Assembly (NCBI GenBank): GCA_964450715.1
Contig: CAYVFC010000023.1
Span: 11,242-75,241, forward strand
Length of the DNA: 64,000 nucleotides
Direction of reading: 5' to 3'
Origin: CAYVFC01 sp964450715
Lineage (GTDB): Bacteria > Myxococcota_A > Polyangia > Polyangiales > JAFGIB01
Shown here: positions 50,219 to 60,934 of the stretch, piece after piece
Numbering within the stretch: position 1 is the stretch's first letter
Layout: each line of letters begins with the position of its first letter
Position numbers and translations under genes: made by a program
The notes under the pieces: model-generated
Seen by the model: the letters and a program-made list of their open reading frames with translations, nothing else
Databases searched by the model: none
What the model was told of the DNA's origin: nothing

Positions 50219-50528
50219 GGCGGCGGTTCTCCTCTGGGGTTGGAAGCGTTACTCGACTTTTCTCACGGTTCCTGGAGCGCTACGTTTGCCGGCCGGCCTG
50301 CGTTCGCCCTTTACACAACTAATGCGGCCCGGGAGAGCTTCCGTGATCCAGCCTGGGAAAAAGTAGCGGCGGAACCGCCTTTTTTTCCCTTTTTCGGCCG
50401 ATCCACCGTTTTTACTCGCAGCGCCGAACGAATCGTTGTCTTTCGCGCTCACCCCAGGACAGCAGGTAGCAGGTATCGATCCAGCTTCTCTGCGCCGGCA
50501 GCCGCTCTTCCTTTTCCACGGGCGTCCG
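50219..50528. other. 310-bp intergenic region with a symmetric hairpin
   Basis: It lies between the PAP2 gene end and the lipoprotein start on the same strand. GGGAAAAAGTAGCGGCGG and CCGCCTTTTTTTCCC (50355-50389) form an imperfect palindrome with a T run on either strand, possibly the terminator of the four-gene operon. No gene is supported. Confidence 0.4.
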
Positions 50529-51230
50529 CTAGAGAGCGTCCGCCGGCTTCCAGACCGCTGGCGGGCGCAGCACCCACCGCGTCAATGCGGGTGCAGCGCA
50601 CCAGCAGGCCGCCGCCAGCGCCATGCCCGCTGGCAGGTCCACCAGGAAGTGCTGCTTGACCAGGACGGTGGAGAGCGAGACGGCGATGGCGCTCAGCAAC
50701 AGCAGCGCTCGCCAGCTCTTCGAGCGATGGCGAAACCCCAGATAGAGGATCCAGACGAAGGCCACGTGCAAGCTGGGAAAGGTACAGGCGGACCCGTCGC
50801 TGGAATATTCGAGAAAAAGAAGCCAATCGAAAAACCCGTCGACCTGCAGGGGCGGCCTGGGATAGGGCATGGGCGCCAGCAGAAATACGGCAAAGGCCAC
50901 CAGCGAAGCCAGGACGAAGGCCGCCTGAACTTGGAAGTACTGCAAGCGTGACCGCGCCAGAAAGAGCGGAAGGAAGACCTGAAGGTAGGCCAGCATGTAC
51001 ACCGGATACGCCGCGCTTACACGTGGTATCTTTTCTTCATAGGGAAGCATGGGCTGAAGGACCGTGCTTCCCTCGGTAGCCCGGTTGATGGCGTAGTAGA
51101 GCATCGCCCAGACCAGAACCTGAAGCAGAAAGACCAGACCGTACTTCAAGCGCTTGACCGGCCGGTATACCTCCGGGTCCATGGATTCGTCATCGAGATC
51201 GAGCAGACCGCGTATGTCAGCTGTCTTCAC
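50529..51230 (-). CDS. PAP2-type membrane phosphatase
   Basis: A 233-residue protein with about six predicted membrane helices. Conserved segments are FPSLHVAF (PAP2 motif 2 with the His) and STVLVKQHFLVDLPAG (motif 3 with the nucleophile His and Asp); the first, Arg/Lys-rich motif is not clear. The pattern is closest to inositol-phosphoceramide-synthase-like and lipid-phosphatase-like PAP2 proteins. It starts with GTG and GAGGAG upstream. It is the last gene of the four-gene minus-strand cluster, 45 bases after the membrane fusion gene. Predicted substrate: a phospholipid or prenyl phosphate at the membrane. Confidence 0.85.
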   Translation of the reverse strand: MKTADIRGLLDLDDESMDPEVYRPVKRLKYGLVFLLQVLVWAMLYYAINRATEGSTVLQPMLPYEEKIPRVSAAYPVYMLAYLQVFLPLFLARSRLQYFQVQAAFVLASLVAFAVFLLAPMPYPRPPLQVDGFFDWLLFLEYSSDGSACTFPSLHVAFVWILYLGFRHRSKSWRALLLLSAIAVSLSTVLVKQHFLVDLPAGMALAAACWCAAPALTRWVLRPPAVWKPADAL

Positions 51231-51275
51231 CGCCCGAGCTCCTCTATCGGTTCGAGATAGTTGCTAAAGCTATAG

Positions 51276-53162
51276 CTAGGTCAGGCGGGAAAAGCGGCGG
51301 TTGGACCGCGGGAAGTCGACTCCCATGGCCGCGGCGGTGATGAGCCCGAAAGCCAGCGCGAGCGCGGGTAGGCTCCCGCCGAAAACCGGATCGACCGGGG
51401 GCAGACCGGAACCGACACAGGTCAGCGCCGCGCCCGCCGTCAAACTGGCCACGGCGTTCCACTGGTAGATGGGCAATCCCAGCTTGCGAGGCGTCTGCGG
51501 CTCGCCGCGATACGACTCCTCGACAAACCTACCCAGACCGTTGAGCATCAGGTAGGCGCCGCAGATGAAGGTGAGCGGCAGGGTGCCGGCGAACCACAAC
51601 GGCAAGAGCAGCAGCCCCGAGGCCGCGTTCCATAGTATGGAATAAAGCGGCGTCGGGTGGACGTGCACGCCGCCCAGCCGGGCCAGGCGCACCACCCGCG
51701 AGCGGGGATGGGTGTATCGGATCCCGGTCCCCGCGTCGCAGGCGCGTCCGTGGCAGCATCCCTGGATCAGGCAGCGCACCCGACCGATGGCCTGCATCCA
51801 GGGTGCTGCCACGCTCACCGCGGCCAGCAGCGGCCAGGCCTCGCCGCCCCCGAGGTGTACCACCGCGGCGCCGACGACCGCTCCGATCACTGCACCGTAG
51901 TAGCCGAACGGCCTCAGCAGCGCGCTCGATCCCTCGATGACCTGCGCCCAGAGGCCGGCTCCGGCCAGCGAGATCACGCATAAGGTAAACAGATCGCCGA
52001 GAACCGCCTCTGGGACCAGCGCTCCCATGATCAAGAAGCCGACCAGGCCGGCCAGGCCGGCGTAGAAGCCGTGGCTCATCACGCGAACCGATCCCAAATG
52101 CCACTCCTTCCAGGAGTTGGCGGCGTGCTCGGTCCGCTGGCGCAACCATGCCCATATCCTCTCGATTCTGAGCACCACAACGAAGCTCCCGAGCGCACCG
52201 GCGACCTCGATCCAGTCGTATCTTCCCGTGATCAGACAAGCGGCACAGACCGCCGCGGCCCAGGTCCAGGCGAGAGGCCTTAATGGTGTCGGCAGGCGGC
52301 GGGAGAACACCGTGGCCGCGAGCAGGCTCCAGATAGCCGGAAGGGCGATGAACGAGGCTCGGCTTGCGCTTTCCGCCGGCGGAAGCAGGGATGCCAGCGC
52401 GACCAGCAGCCCCGCGATGGCGACCGCCCACAAGCCGCGATGGCCGAGCCGGCGCAAGTGTCGGTTGCTGCCGGCCAGCAGCGGAGCCAGCAACAGACCG
52501 ACAACGGAGCTGATCTGAATCCACTCGGCGAGTTGCCCGATCCATACCGATCCCCGTATAGGCGGTACCGGCGGGCGGACGACCGGGGTCGCGAAGAGCA
52601 TGGTTTCCACCTGATAGGCCAGAAGCCAGGGAGCCACGACCAGCAGATAGAAAGAAAGCTTCTCCCAAAGGCCCGGCGCACGGTCGTCGGCCACCGGCAG
52701 GGCCAATAGCGGTCTAGGCAAGCCAGAACCGAAGCGGCGTTCGAGGTCTTGCCGCTCGTATCCCAGGACCAGCGCGGTAGCGCTCGCCGCCACCGCGGGG
52801 CAGACGAGCCAGAGGCCGCTGGCCGACCCGAGGACGAGCGAGGCGGCCGCGCAGATCAGGGTAAACCCGACGTAGATGGGCTGAGAGATATAACGATAGA
52901 TACCGCGCGCCACGTACCGCGGCGGCGGATACGCGTTCATGGGCAACCCCCCCCCGTGCACCATGAGCGCCCTCATACCCAGCGCCAGCAATCCCAGGCC
53001 GACAGCGGCAGCCGCCCACCCGACCAGCGGGGCACGTACGACCGGCAGGGTCACCACCTGCTCCGTCGCTCGCGCCCAAAGCACGAGCAGGGTCGGCAAA
53101 ACGGCGATGAACAGCAGGGCGTACGATGCCTGTCCCCAGCGCCTCGCTCTTATTTCGTCCAT
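51276..53162 (-). CDS. ICMT/PEMT-like methyltransferase fused to an Lgt-like domain
   Basis: A 628-residue membrane protein. Residues about 1-150 resemble the ICMT/PEMT isoprenylcysteine-methyltransferase fold (RGIYRYISQPIYVG, YERQDLERRFG). Residues about 170-380 are membrane-spanning and unassigned. Residues about 385-600 form an Lgt-like domain: GRVRCLIQGCCHGRACDAG, HPTPLYSILWNAASG and LGRFVEESYRGE. In true Lgt the first motif is GRxxNFxNxE; here CL and QGCC replace the Asn and Glu, so it belongs to the Lgt paralogues with a GCCxG motif rather than to Lgt proper. The start overlaps the upstream gene by 13 bases, with GAGGTGG. Predicted bifunctional lipid or prenyl modification enzyme; substrate unknown. 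Confidence 0.85.
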   Translation of the reverse strand: MDEIRARRWGQASYALLFIAVLPTLLVLWARATEQVVTLPVVRAPLVGWAAAAVGLGLLALGMRALMVHGGGLPMNAYPPPRYVARGIYRYISQPIYVGFTLICAAASLVLGSASGLWLVCPAVAASATALVLGYERQDLERRFGSGLPRPLLALPVADDRAPGLWEKLSFYLLVVAPWLLAYQVETMLFATPVVRPPVPPIRGSVWIGQLAEWIQISSVVGLLLAPLLAGSNRHLRRLGHRGLWAVAIAGLLVALASLLPPAESASRASFIALPAIWSLLAATVFSRRLPTPLRPLAWTWAAAVCAACLITGRYDWIEVAGALGSFVVVLRIERIWAWLRQRTEHAANSWKEWHLGSVRVMSHGFYAGLAGLVGFLIMGALVPEAVLGDLFTLCVISLAGAGLWAQVIEGSSALLRPFGYYGAVIGAVVGAAVVHLGGGEAWPLLAAVSVAAPWMQAIGRVRCLIQGCCHGRACDAGTGIRYTHPRSRVVRLARLGGVHVHPTPLYSILWNAASGLLLLPLWFAGTLPLTFICGAYLMLNGLGRFVEESYRGEPQTPRKLGLPIYQWNAVASLTAGAALTCVGSGLPPVDPVFGGSLPALALAFGLITAAAMGVDFPRSNRRFSRLT

Positions 53163-53962
53163 CGCACCACCTCGTGTATCGCCCAGCCTTCCGCCACCCG
53201 CTCCCGGCCGCGCTTCAGCACGCCCCGGCTTCTCCACTTGCACTCATGGGCATTGAGTATTTTTTCGGGGAGCAGCTTCCTGAGCGGCAATACCCGGGAC
53301 AGCGCGGTCGAAACCAGTCGGCCCACGCGAAGCGTATCGTGGCCGTTCAGCTCCAGCACCGTGCCGTCCGCTTCCGCCGTTACACCTGAGTCCCCCACTC
53401 GCGCCCCTTGCAGCTGCTCCCCGTTGCGAAAGAGCAGCGTGAGCGGCCGCGGGCCGCGCCAGTCGATCCAGACCAGCGTCTCCTCGGCGGATACGAAACG
53501 CCCCCAGCGCAGCTCATCGATAGGAAGGCGCCAGGGCCGGATGGTCATGCGCACGTTTTCCGCGTAGCCGAGACCTTTCCAGGCCTTGCCCCGACGCCCC
53601 CTGACCGCGACGCGCGCGCGCGGCTGCAGACAGCTCCAGTCGAGCACGCCGCCGTCTTGCTCGAGCAGGCGACGCTCGACCGGCCGCGCGTCCGACGCCC
53701 AAAGACCGCGAACGCCGAGCGAGGTCGCGGACCAGAGCAGGGCGGAACCGTGCCGCCGTGGCTCGCTAAAGTGTCGCAGGGAGGTCGCGGTTCGCGTTCC
53801 CCCCCTTTCCCCTCCGTTCAGGACGCCGCTATAACCCAGCTCGACGCCCCGGAAGCCGAGCCGCGCCGCATAACCGACGAACACATCTCCCGCGTCGGTC
53901 ACGCAGTCGAGATACCACTTGGAAAGGACGAACGGCTCCTCGCCTTGCCGGCGGTCAAGCAT
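53150..53962 (-). CDS. CrtC/AttH-like protein (carotenoid hydratase-like or lipocalin-like)
   Basis: A 270-residue soluble protein of the CrtC/AttH-type beta-barrel kind by character: KWYLDCVTDAGDVFVGYAA at the start, alternating beta strands, paired Trp/Arg segments (LPIDELRWGRFVSAEETLVWIDW) and a C-terminal DTLRVGRLVST. No strong diagnostic motif allows a firm family call. The ATG at 53962 overlaps the radical SAM stop by eight bases, and the end overlaps the fusion gene start by 13 bases, so the three are translationally coupled. A role on a shared hydrophobic substrate is inferred. Confidence 0.65.
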   Translation of the reverse strand: MLDRRQGEEPFVLSKWYLDCVTDAGDVFVGYAARLGFRGVELGYSGVLNGGERGGTRTATSLRHFSEPRRHGSALLWSATSLGVRGLWASDARPVERRLLEQDGGVLDWSCLQPRARVAVRGRRGKAWKGLGYAENVRMTIRPWRLPIDELRWGRFVSAEETLVWIDWRGPRPLTLLFRNGEQLQGARVGDSGVTAEADGTVLELNGHDTLRVGRLVSTALSRVLPLRKLLPEKILNAHECKWRSRGVLKRGRERVAEGWAIHEVVRWTK

Positions 53963-55043
53963 GGGCCACGGCTCCGGCGGGATCCGCGTCTCGATACCGT
54001 CCCACCGAAAGCAGGGACGACAGCCAGCGGGTTCGCGCCAACAAGGGTCGTTCGAATTGTTCCAGGTAGCTGCCGATATACCGTTCATACTGGACCTGGA
54101 AGGCCGGACATCCCACCACCTTGCCCCGGCGTTTTCGCGCTTCTCTCGCCCGCTCGATCTCGCAACCGTTCCACGCCTCCAGAAAGGCCCGATCGCGTAC
54201 GTTTCCGAACGCGGTACCGTCGTCGCAGAACAGGCAATACTGTACGACGCCAAAGGGATCGACCGAGGCGTTGCCGCTCTGACCGCACCCCGAGTTGTCC
54301 TCCACCGTGAAGCGGTCTCGCCCGCCGGGAGAGAAGAAGCAGGGCTGGCTGAGCTCCAGCCCGACGCCAAGCGTTCTGCCCGCGGCAATCGCCAGGTACT
54401 GGGCGCGCGCCAGCTGATCGGCGCTCGGCACCAGACCCAGGCAACCTCCCACCGCACCCCCGACGGGAAAGAGGATCCGCAGCTTGAAACCGACAGCGCC
54501 CAGGTCGGATACCAGTCTGTAGGTTCTATCCACGTCCCAGACGTTCAACGTATAGAGCGTGTATCGGACCGAAACGGCCAATCCTCCGGCAGCGGCCGTC
54601 TCTATACCCCGTACAGCGTCCTGCCAGGCCGTGCGGCTGCGGGATCTCAGGTTGTGGAACCCCGGGGTGGAGGAGTCCAGCCCCACCTGGACCCGGTCCA
54701 CGTCCAGGCTCCTCAGCTCTCTTACCAGGGAACGGCTCAGATAGTGGCCGTTGCTGCAGAGCCTGACGCCCAGCGAGAGCGACCTGGCGCGCTCCAGCAC
54801 GGCGAAGAGCTTCTCCCTTTCATCGGGGAACAGCGGCTCGCCGCCGGTGATGGAGAGGCGCTTCAGTCTGCCGGTGGCCGCCGCCTCGTCGATCAGCTGG
54901 AGATAGTGCGCGAGCAACAACGGCTCGCCCGGTCCCGCACCCTGCTTGGAGCAGCCGATGCAGCGCAGGTTGCAGCGGGTCGTCAGGTTTATCCTCAGCT
55001 CCTCGGGAGCTATCCGCGACACGGTCACCTCGTTTTTCCGCAC
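53955..55043 (-). CDS. radical SAM enzyme with SPASM-like C-terminus
   Basis: A 362-residue radical SAM protein. The [4Fe-4S] motif is CNLRCIGC near residue 24 (CxxxCxxC), followed by the SITGGEP motif and the barrel (VRLCSNG, DRVQVGLDSS). The C-terminal region has Cys in SGCGQSGNASVDPFG, VQYCLFCDDG and VVGCP, fitting a SPASM/twitch auxiliary-cluster domain. The GTG start at 55043 lies after GAGGAGG and 36 bases after a near-consensus sigma-54 promoter. No precursor-peptide gene is seen next to it, so a small-molecule or lipid role is more likely than peptide modification. It heads the four-gene operon. Confidence 0.9.
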   Translation of the reverse strand: MRKNEVTVSRIAPEELRINLTTRCNLRCIGCSKQGAGPGEPLLLAHYLQLIDEAAATGRLKRLSITGGEPLFPDEREKLFAVLERARSLSLGVRLCSNGHYLSRSLVRELRSLDVDRVQVGLDSSTPGFHNLRSRSRTAWQDAVRGIETAAAGGLAVSVRYTLYTLNVWDVDRTYRLVSDLGAVGFKLRILFPVGGAVGGCLGLVPSADQLARAQYLAIAAGRTLGVGLELSQPCFFSPGGRDRFTVEDNSGCGQSGNASVDPFGVVQYCLFCDDGTAFGNVRDRAFLEAWNGCEIERAREARKRRGKVVGCPAFQVQYERYIGSYLEQFERPLLARTRWLSSLLSVGRYRDADPAGAVAHA

Positions 55044-55078
55044 GGCCAACCTCCTCGTCAGAACTGACTCATCTGTTG

Positions 55079-55094
55079 AGCAAGGGCCGTGCCG
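55079..55094 (-). promoter_or_regulatory. sigma-54 promoter of the radical SAM operon
   Basis: The minus strand reads CGGCACGGCCCTTGCT, against TGGCACG-N4-TTGCW, with exact spacing and only the first T differing. A perfect dyad CCGGAGTATTCTTCCGG (55124-55140) lies about 35 bases further upstream and could be an activator site. Confidence 0.8.
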
Positions 55095-55232
55095 GCGATA
55101 AACGCGGGCTTTTCGAGGGAGATCCGGAGTATTCTTCCGGTAATCGGTGCGTCGCTGTACAACGCGTGCCGTTCGGTACACAAACGATGTATAGGGCGCT
55201 GCACACTGTCCGTGCCCAGAGGGGACACACCC

Positions 55233-57317
<2,085 letters not shown>

Positions 57318-57391
57318 ATGCCGCGGGGATTGCGCGATTCTCCGGTTACGATATCGTGCGGGGGTTCATTATTAATAAGAGAGGAGGCGAC

Positions 57392-57745
57392 ATGGCACGC
57401 GTTGCGGTCATCTACTGCAAGAGGATCAAGGACCATTCCTGCATCGCCTGCGCCAAGTGCCACAAGGGCATGGCAGAGAAGAACGGCGAGTATGCCAGGC
57501 ACGACACCATCGAGCTAGTGGGCATGACCGACTGCGGGGACTGCCCGGGGCTGACCGTGCCCAGGGTCAAGCTGCTGACCGAGGTCACCCGCGGGCTGGA
57601 GCGGCCCATCGAGGTTGTGCACCTCGGCACCTGCGTGAAGCTGGCCATGGAGACCGCCGCCTGCCCCATCGACTTCGAGAGCCTGAAGGTCACGCTGGAG
57701 AAGAAGTTCGGCGTGCAGGTGGTGCTGGGCACGCATAGCTACTGA
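57392..57745 (+). CDS. CGGC-domain protein
   Basis: A 117-residue protein with Cys at 9, 17, 20, 23, 48, 51 and about 77. The CGGC family (PF08821-type) hallmark Cys-Gly-Gly-Cys reads CGDC here (residues 48-51), preceded by ELVGMTD, as in typical members. These small proteins are thought to bind metals; function is not established. GAGAGGAGGC precedes the ATG at 57392; an in-frame ATG at 57356 lacks such a site. It ends eight bases before the truncated methyltransferase gene and follows the YyaL gene by 74 bases. Confidence 0.85.
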   Translation: MARVAVIYCKRIKDHSCIACAKCHKGMAEKNGEYARHDTIELVGMTDCGDCPGLTVPRVKLLTEVTRGLERPIEVVHLGTCVKLAMETAACPIDFESLKVTLEKKFGVQVVLGTHSY

Positions 57746-57753
57746 CGTCCCGA

Positions 57754-58296
57754 ATGGCCCGCGCGCTGCCGTGCCAGGGACGGCAACGGCTGCTCGACAT
57801 AGCCGGAGGCTCGGGCATCTACGCCTGCGCGGCGGTGGCCGAACATACCGAGCTCGCCGCCGCGGTCTTCGAGAAGCCGCCCGTGGACCGCGTCGCCCGC
57901 CGCGCCATCGAACGGCACGGCATGAGCGACCGGGTCGAGGTGATCGCCGGCGATATGTTCGCCGACGACCTGCCCGCTGGATTCGACCTGCACCTGTTCT
58001 CCAACGTGCTGCACGACTGGGGCGAGGCCACGGTCGCGGGCTTGATCGAGAAATCCTTCGAAGCGCTGCCGGCCGGCGGCAGGCTGGTCATCCACGACGC
58101 CCATCTGGATGCCGACGAGCGCGGGCCGCTGCCGGTCGCCGAGTACTCGGTGCTGCTGATGCTCAGCTCGGAGGGCAAGTGTTACTCGGTGAGCGAGTTG
58201 GAGCGAATGCTGCGGTCGGTAGGATTCGAGGATGTCGAAACCATCCCGACCGTGGCCTTTCGCAGTCTGGTGGTGGCCGACAGGCCCGCGGGTTGA
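57754..58296 (+). CDS. N-terminally truncated O-methyltransferase domain (probable remnant)
   Basis: A 180-residue Rossmann-fold methyltransferase domain of the plant-type O-methyltransferase (Methyltransf_2) family: motif I LLDIAGGSGIYAC, RVEVIAGDMF, FSNVLHDWG and YSVSELERMLRSVGF. A full-length member has about 340 residues with an N-terminal dimerisation domain, and this one begins right before motif I with no ribosome site. I read it as a truncated gene whose 5' half was lost at the junction with the CGGC gene. The catalytic His (LHDW) remains, so residual function cannot be excluded. Confidence 0.7.
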   Translation: MARALPCQGRQRLLDIAGGSGIYACAAVAEHTELAAAVFEKPPVDRVARRAIERHGMSDRVEVIAGDMFADDLPAGFDLHLFSNVLHDWGEATVAGLIEKSFEALPAGGRLVIHDAHLDADERGPLPVAEYSVLLMLSSEGKCYSVSELERMLRSVGFEDVETIPTVAFRSLVVADRPAG

Positions 58297-58674
58297 CCGG
58301 CACCCTCTCGTGTCCTCACCGGTTCGCGGGAAGCGCGCGCACGAGCCTCCTCGAACGGTTTCACGGTGGACGGGTCTGCCGGGCTCTTGCTCCGCGCGCT
58401 TCCCGTGACCCCGCGTACGACCAGCCGGATTCCTGCGAGCAAGGGATGCCGTGCTGAGGTGAATCTTCGCCGACGAGGCTGCGTCCAATGGCGGGTGGTG
58501 CCCTCGATGCTCTGGCCATGTCGCGACAAAAGGCGTATTAAACTGCGGTCTGGTGGTGGAGCGACGGGGCGGAGCGCGTATTCCGCGGCAGAGGCCGCGC
58601 CCGACGCTGAACCCGGGTGGAGGACCCATAAACGGCGCACCCGGCCGTTTGACTCGAACCGAAAGGTGATCACG
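58297..58674. other. 378-bp region without a supported gene
   Basis: GGGAAGCGCGCG (about 58329) and CGCGCGCTTCCC (about 58395) form a 12-bp inverted repeat with a long loop. The rest is GC-rich with no recognisable domain in any frame. It ends with GAAAGGTGA, the ribosome site of the next gene. Confidence 0.45.
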
Positions 58675-59688
58675 ATGCTCTACAGAATACCAGCCATCGG
58701 CTTGCTCCTCGCTACGGCGCTCTCCATCCCGGGAAGCTCCGATCCGGCTCGCGCGCAGAACAAGCGGGTGATCCGCACCGCCACCCTAGCGCCGAGGGGC
58801 AGCTCCATTTACCGATCGTTCAAGAAGCTGGACAAGGTCGTCAGGAATGTCAGCGACGGCGCCTGGTCGGCCCAGGTCTTCTCCGGGGGAATCGCGGGCG
58901 ACGAAAAGGACGTGATCCGCAAGATGCGGGTGGGCCAGATGGACGCGGCCGTGCTGACCACCACGGGCCTGAGCCAGATCGTCAAGCAGGTGGCGCTGCT
59001 CGACACCCCCGGTGTCGTCGATAGCTACGCCGACCTGGAAGCGGTGGAAAAGGAGATGTTCGGCGAATGGCAGGAGATGTTCTGGAAGCAAGACGCGCGG
59101 CTCACCGGCTGGTGGGAGGTCGGCCGCTACCGACTCTTCTCCAAGGGGCCGATCCGCACCTTGCAGGAGCTCAGGGCGCACCGGGCCTGGCTCTGGCCCG
59201 ACAGCCTGGTGCTCAACGAGTTGTGGCGCGCGGCCGAGGTCACCGCGGTTCCCCTGGGAGTTCCGGACGTCTACGGGGCGCTGCAGACCGGGATGGTCGA
59301 CTGCGCGGTGAGCACGCCCGAGGCCCTGATCGCCATGGTCTGGCACAGCAAGCTCGACCACATGTCGGGCAAGCCCACCGGCGTCCTCTTGATGGGCTGG
59401 CTGGTCAGCAAGAAGACCTGGGAAGCCATGCCCGACAACGTGAAGGAAGCGGTGGAGAAATGGATCGCTGAGACCAAGGAGGAGCAGAAGAAGACCGCGC
59501 GCAAGATGGATATCGTCTACACCAAGAAGTTGATCAAGCGCGGCATGGTCGTGACCAAGCATACGCCCGAGTACGCCAGGGACGAGGAGAAGATCTACCA
59601 GACCGTGCGCAAGCGTCTCACCGGCCGCGTGTGGCCGGCCTCTCTGTTCAAGCGGGTGATGGCCGTCACCGGCAAGAACAAGGGGTAG
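58675..59688 (+). CDS. TRAP transporter DctP-type substrate-binding protein
   Basis: A 337-residue secreted protein: signal peptide to about residue 27 (DPARAQ), then the DctP fold with TATLAPRGSSIYRSF, GGIAGDEKDVIRKMRVGQMDAA, a ligand Arg region near VGRYRLFSKGPI and VPDVYGALQTGMVDCA. Such proteins deliver organic acids to a DctQM permease. No DctQ or DctM gene is adjacent, so it is an orphan binding protein here. A second Cys-free C-terminal helix pair ends it. AAAGGTGA precedes ATG. Confidence 0.9.
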   Translation: MLYRIPAIGLLLATALSIPGSSDPARAQNKRVIRTATLAPRGSSIYRSFKKLDKVVRNVSDGAWSAQVFSGGIAGDEKDVIRKMRVGQMDAAVLTTTGLSQIVKQVALLDTPGVVDSYADLEAVEKEMFGEWQEMFWKQDARLTGWWEVGRYRLFSKGPIRTLQELRAHRAWLWPDSLVLNELWRAAEVTAVPLGVPDVYGALQTGMVDCAVSTPEALIAMVWHSKLDHMSGKPTGVLLMGWLVSKKTWEAMPDNVKEAVEKWIAETKEEQKKTARKMDIVYTKKLIKRGMVVTKHTPEYARDEEKIYQTVRKRLTGRVWPASLFKRVMAVTGKNKG

Positions 59689-59698
59689 AGCCGGCCCC

Positions 59699-59845
59699 CT
59701 GATCTACGTGTCCTGCGCGGCCAACACCCTGGCGCGCGACGTCCGGCGACTGCTGGCCAGCCGCTGCCGGCTGGCCAGCATCGCGCTGTTCGACATGTTC
59801 CCGCGCACCGCTCACTTCGAGACGGTCGGCCGCCGGGTTCGCTGA
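59699..59845 (+). pseudogene. C-terminal remnant of an RlmD/TrmA-type RNA methyltransferase
   Basis: An open 49-codon stretch reads LIYVSCAANTLARDVRRLL, then DMFPRTAHFETV and a stop. This matches the C-terminus of the RlmD/TrmA 23S/tRNA uracil-5-methyltransferases (V-Y-V-S-C-x(2)-T-L-A-R-D, then DMFPxTxHxETV), including the catalytic Cys. The remaining 350 or so residues are absent. It starts ten bases after the DctP stop codon and lies against the PHP gene on the other strand. Confidence 0.8.
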
Positions 59846-59856
59846 GCAAATCGAGG

Positions 59857-60474
59857 CTACGTCGATCCGGGAATCGCGAAGTTGTCGGCAAAGAGCACGG
59901 TCTCCTCGATACCGAGCTCGGAGGCGATGTAGCGGGCCAGGCTCTGGCTCAGCCAGCCGGGTTGGTGAGCGTCCGAGCTCACCACCCAGCGGAAACGGGC
60001 AGCGTGGGGCCCCAACCCTCTGCGCCAGTCGTACTGCCAGGCGTAGCGGTTGCTGACCTCGACCAGGCAGCCCGACGGCACCTTGTCCAGATCGGTATCC
60101 ATCATTAAAGGATGGGCGATGATGACCGGTCTGCAGCTCTCCAGCAGGATCTCCGCGCCGCGGTACTCGGAGGCGCTGTCCGCGCAATGGTAGATGAAGT
60201 AGTCAACCTCGGCGCCGACCGAGGCGGCCTCTTTCGCCCACCGCGAGTTGCTCACCTCCACGCCCAGATAGAGGCCGAGGCCCCGCACCTCATCGGTGTA
60301 GCGCTCCCACTGCTCGCCTATAATGTACTCGAAATGGTCGCTGATCCCGAGCACCCGGGCGTGCGCGGCCGAGGCCACCAGCTCCGGGGTCTGCTGAGGG
60401 ACCACCGAGGAGTCGGCGACCGAGAAAACGGTGTGGATGTGCAGATCCTGCGGTACCTGTACTCGCGGTACCAT
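59857..60474 (-). CDS. PHP-domain metal-dependent phosphoesterase-like protein
   Basis: A 205-residue PHP-fold protein. Metal ligands: DLHIHT (His12, His14), ISDHFE (Asp46, His47), a YHCADS segment, IIAHPL and SSDAHQPG at the C-terminus, in the order expected for PHP phosphoesterases. No other domain. Similar small PHP proteins act on phosphorylated metabolites or have no known substrate. The start has GAGGAGCTCC upstream (a perfect GAGGAGCTCCTC palindrome spans it). It converges on the RlmD/TrmA remnant. Confidence 0.88.
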   Translation of the reverse strand: MVPRVQVPQDLHIHTVFSVADSSVVPQQTPELVASAAHARVLGISDHFEYIIGEQWERYTDEVRGLGLYLGVEVSNSRWAKEAASVGAEVDYFIYHCADSASEYRGAEILLESCRPVIIAHPLMMDTDLDKVPSGCLVEVSNRYAWQYDWRRGLGPHAARFRWVVSSDAHQPGWLSQSLARYIASELGIEETVLFADNFAIPGST

Positions 60475-60553
60475 GGAGGAGCTCCTCTCGTGCGCCTGGC
60501 TACCCGCCGAACGAATGGACGCCGCGAGGAACCGACTGCGGGAAGCGGCCGCC

Positions 60554-60817
60554 CTACGCGTCTCTCCTAGGGCCGGCCATCTCCTCGAACTTCTTCAGAT
60601 TATCCTCGACCGCCTTGACATAGGTCATCTGCGCTTCGTGTACGTTCTTCAAACCTTCCTGCAGGACCTTCTTGGCCTCGTCCTGAACGTTCTTCGACTG
60701 CGAGAAGTAAAGATCCAGCGCCTTCTGCGCCTGCTCCTGCATCGACGTCAGCGTCTTGACGTACCCCTCCCAACCGGATTTCCATGCCTTCAACATCTCG
60801 GTGCGGATGTCTTCCAT
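60554..60817 (-). CDS. second phasin-like helical protein
   Basis: An 87-residue paralogue of the protein at 11316: MEDIRTEMLKAWKSGWEGY, DLYFSQSKNVQDEAKKVL, EGLKNVHEAQMTYVKAVEDN and a KKFEE stretch. The ATG at 60817 is preferred because AAAGGGG lies upstream and the two paralogues then start alike; the longer open frame to 60949 is non-homologous. A TTGACA promoter with AATCTGGGT, as before the first copy, lies about 85-115 bases upstream. Phasin assignment is by character only. Confidence 0.8.
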   Translation of the reverse strand: MEDIRTEMLKAWKSGWEGYVKTLTSMQEQAQKALDLYFSQSKNVQDEAKKVLQEGLKNVHEAQMTYVKAVEDNLKKFEEMAGPRRDA

Positions 60818-60899
60818 CGTTAACCCCTTTTCGCGAGGTAAATCGCGAGAAATTGTCCTTTTTCTCCCTATCCCCCCGGATCCGTTGACGAAACCAGGG

Positions 60900-60934
60900 A
60901 CCCAGATTTTCTTGCAGCCCCGGATCTCTGTCAA
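60900..60934 (-). promoter_or_regulatory. candidate promoter of the second phasin-like gene
   Basis: On the minus strand TTGACA (60934-60929) is followed after 17 bases by GAAAAT and by AATCTGGGT (60908-60900). The AATCTGGGT element is shared with the first phasin-like gene. Confidence 0.55.

Noticed and set aside
53955..55230. The radical SAM cluster considered as a RiPP peptide pathway.
   Set aside because: No small ORF with a leader/core pattern is found near it, the space between the sigma-54 promoter and the first gene is only 36 bases, and the partner genes are lipid-type enzymes.
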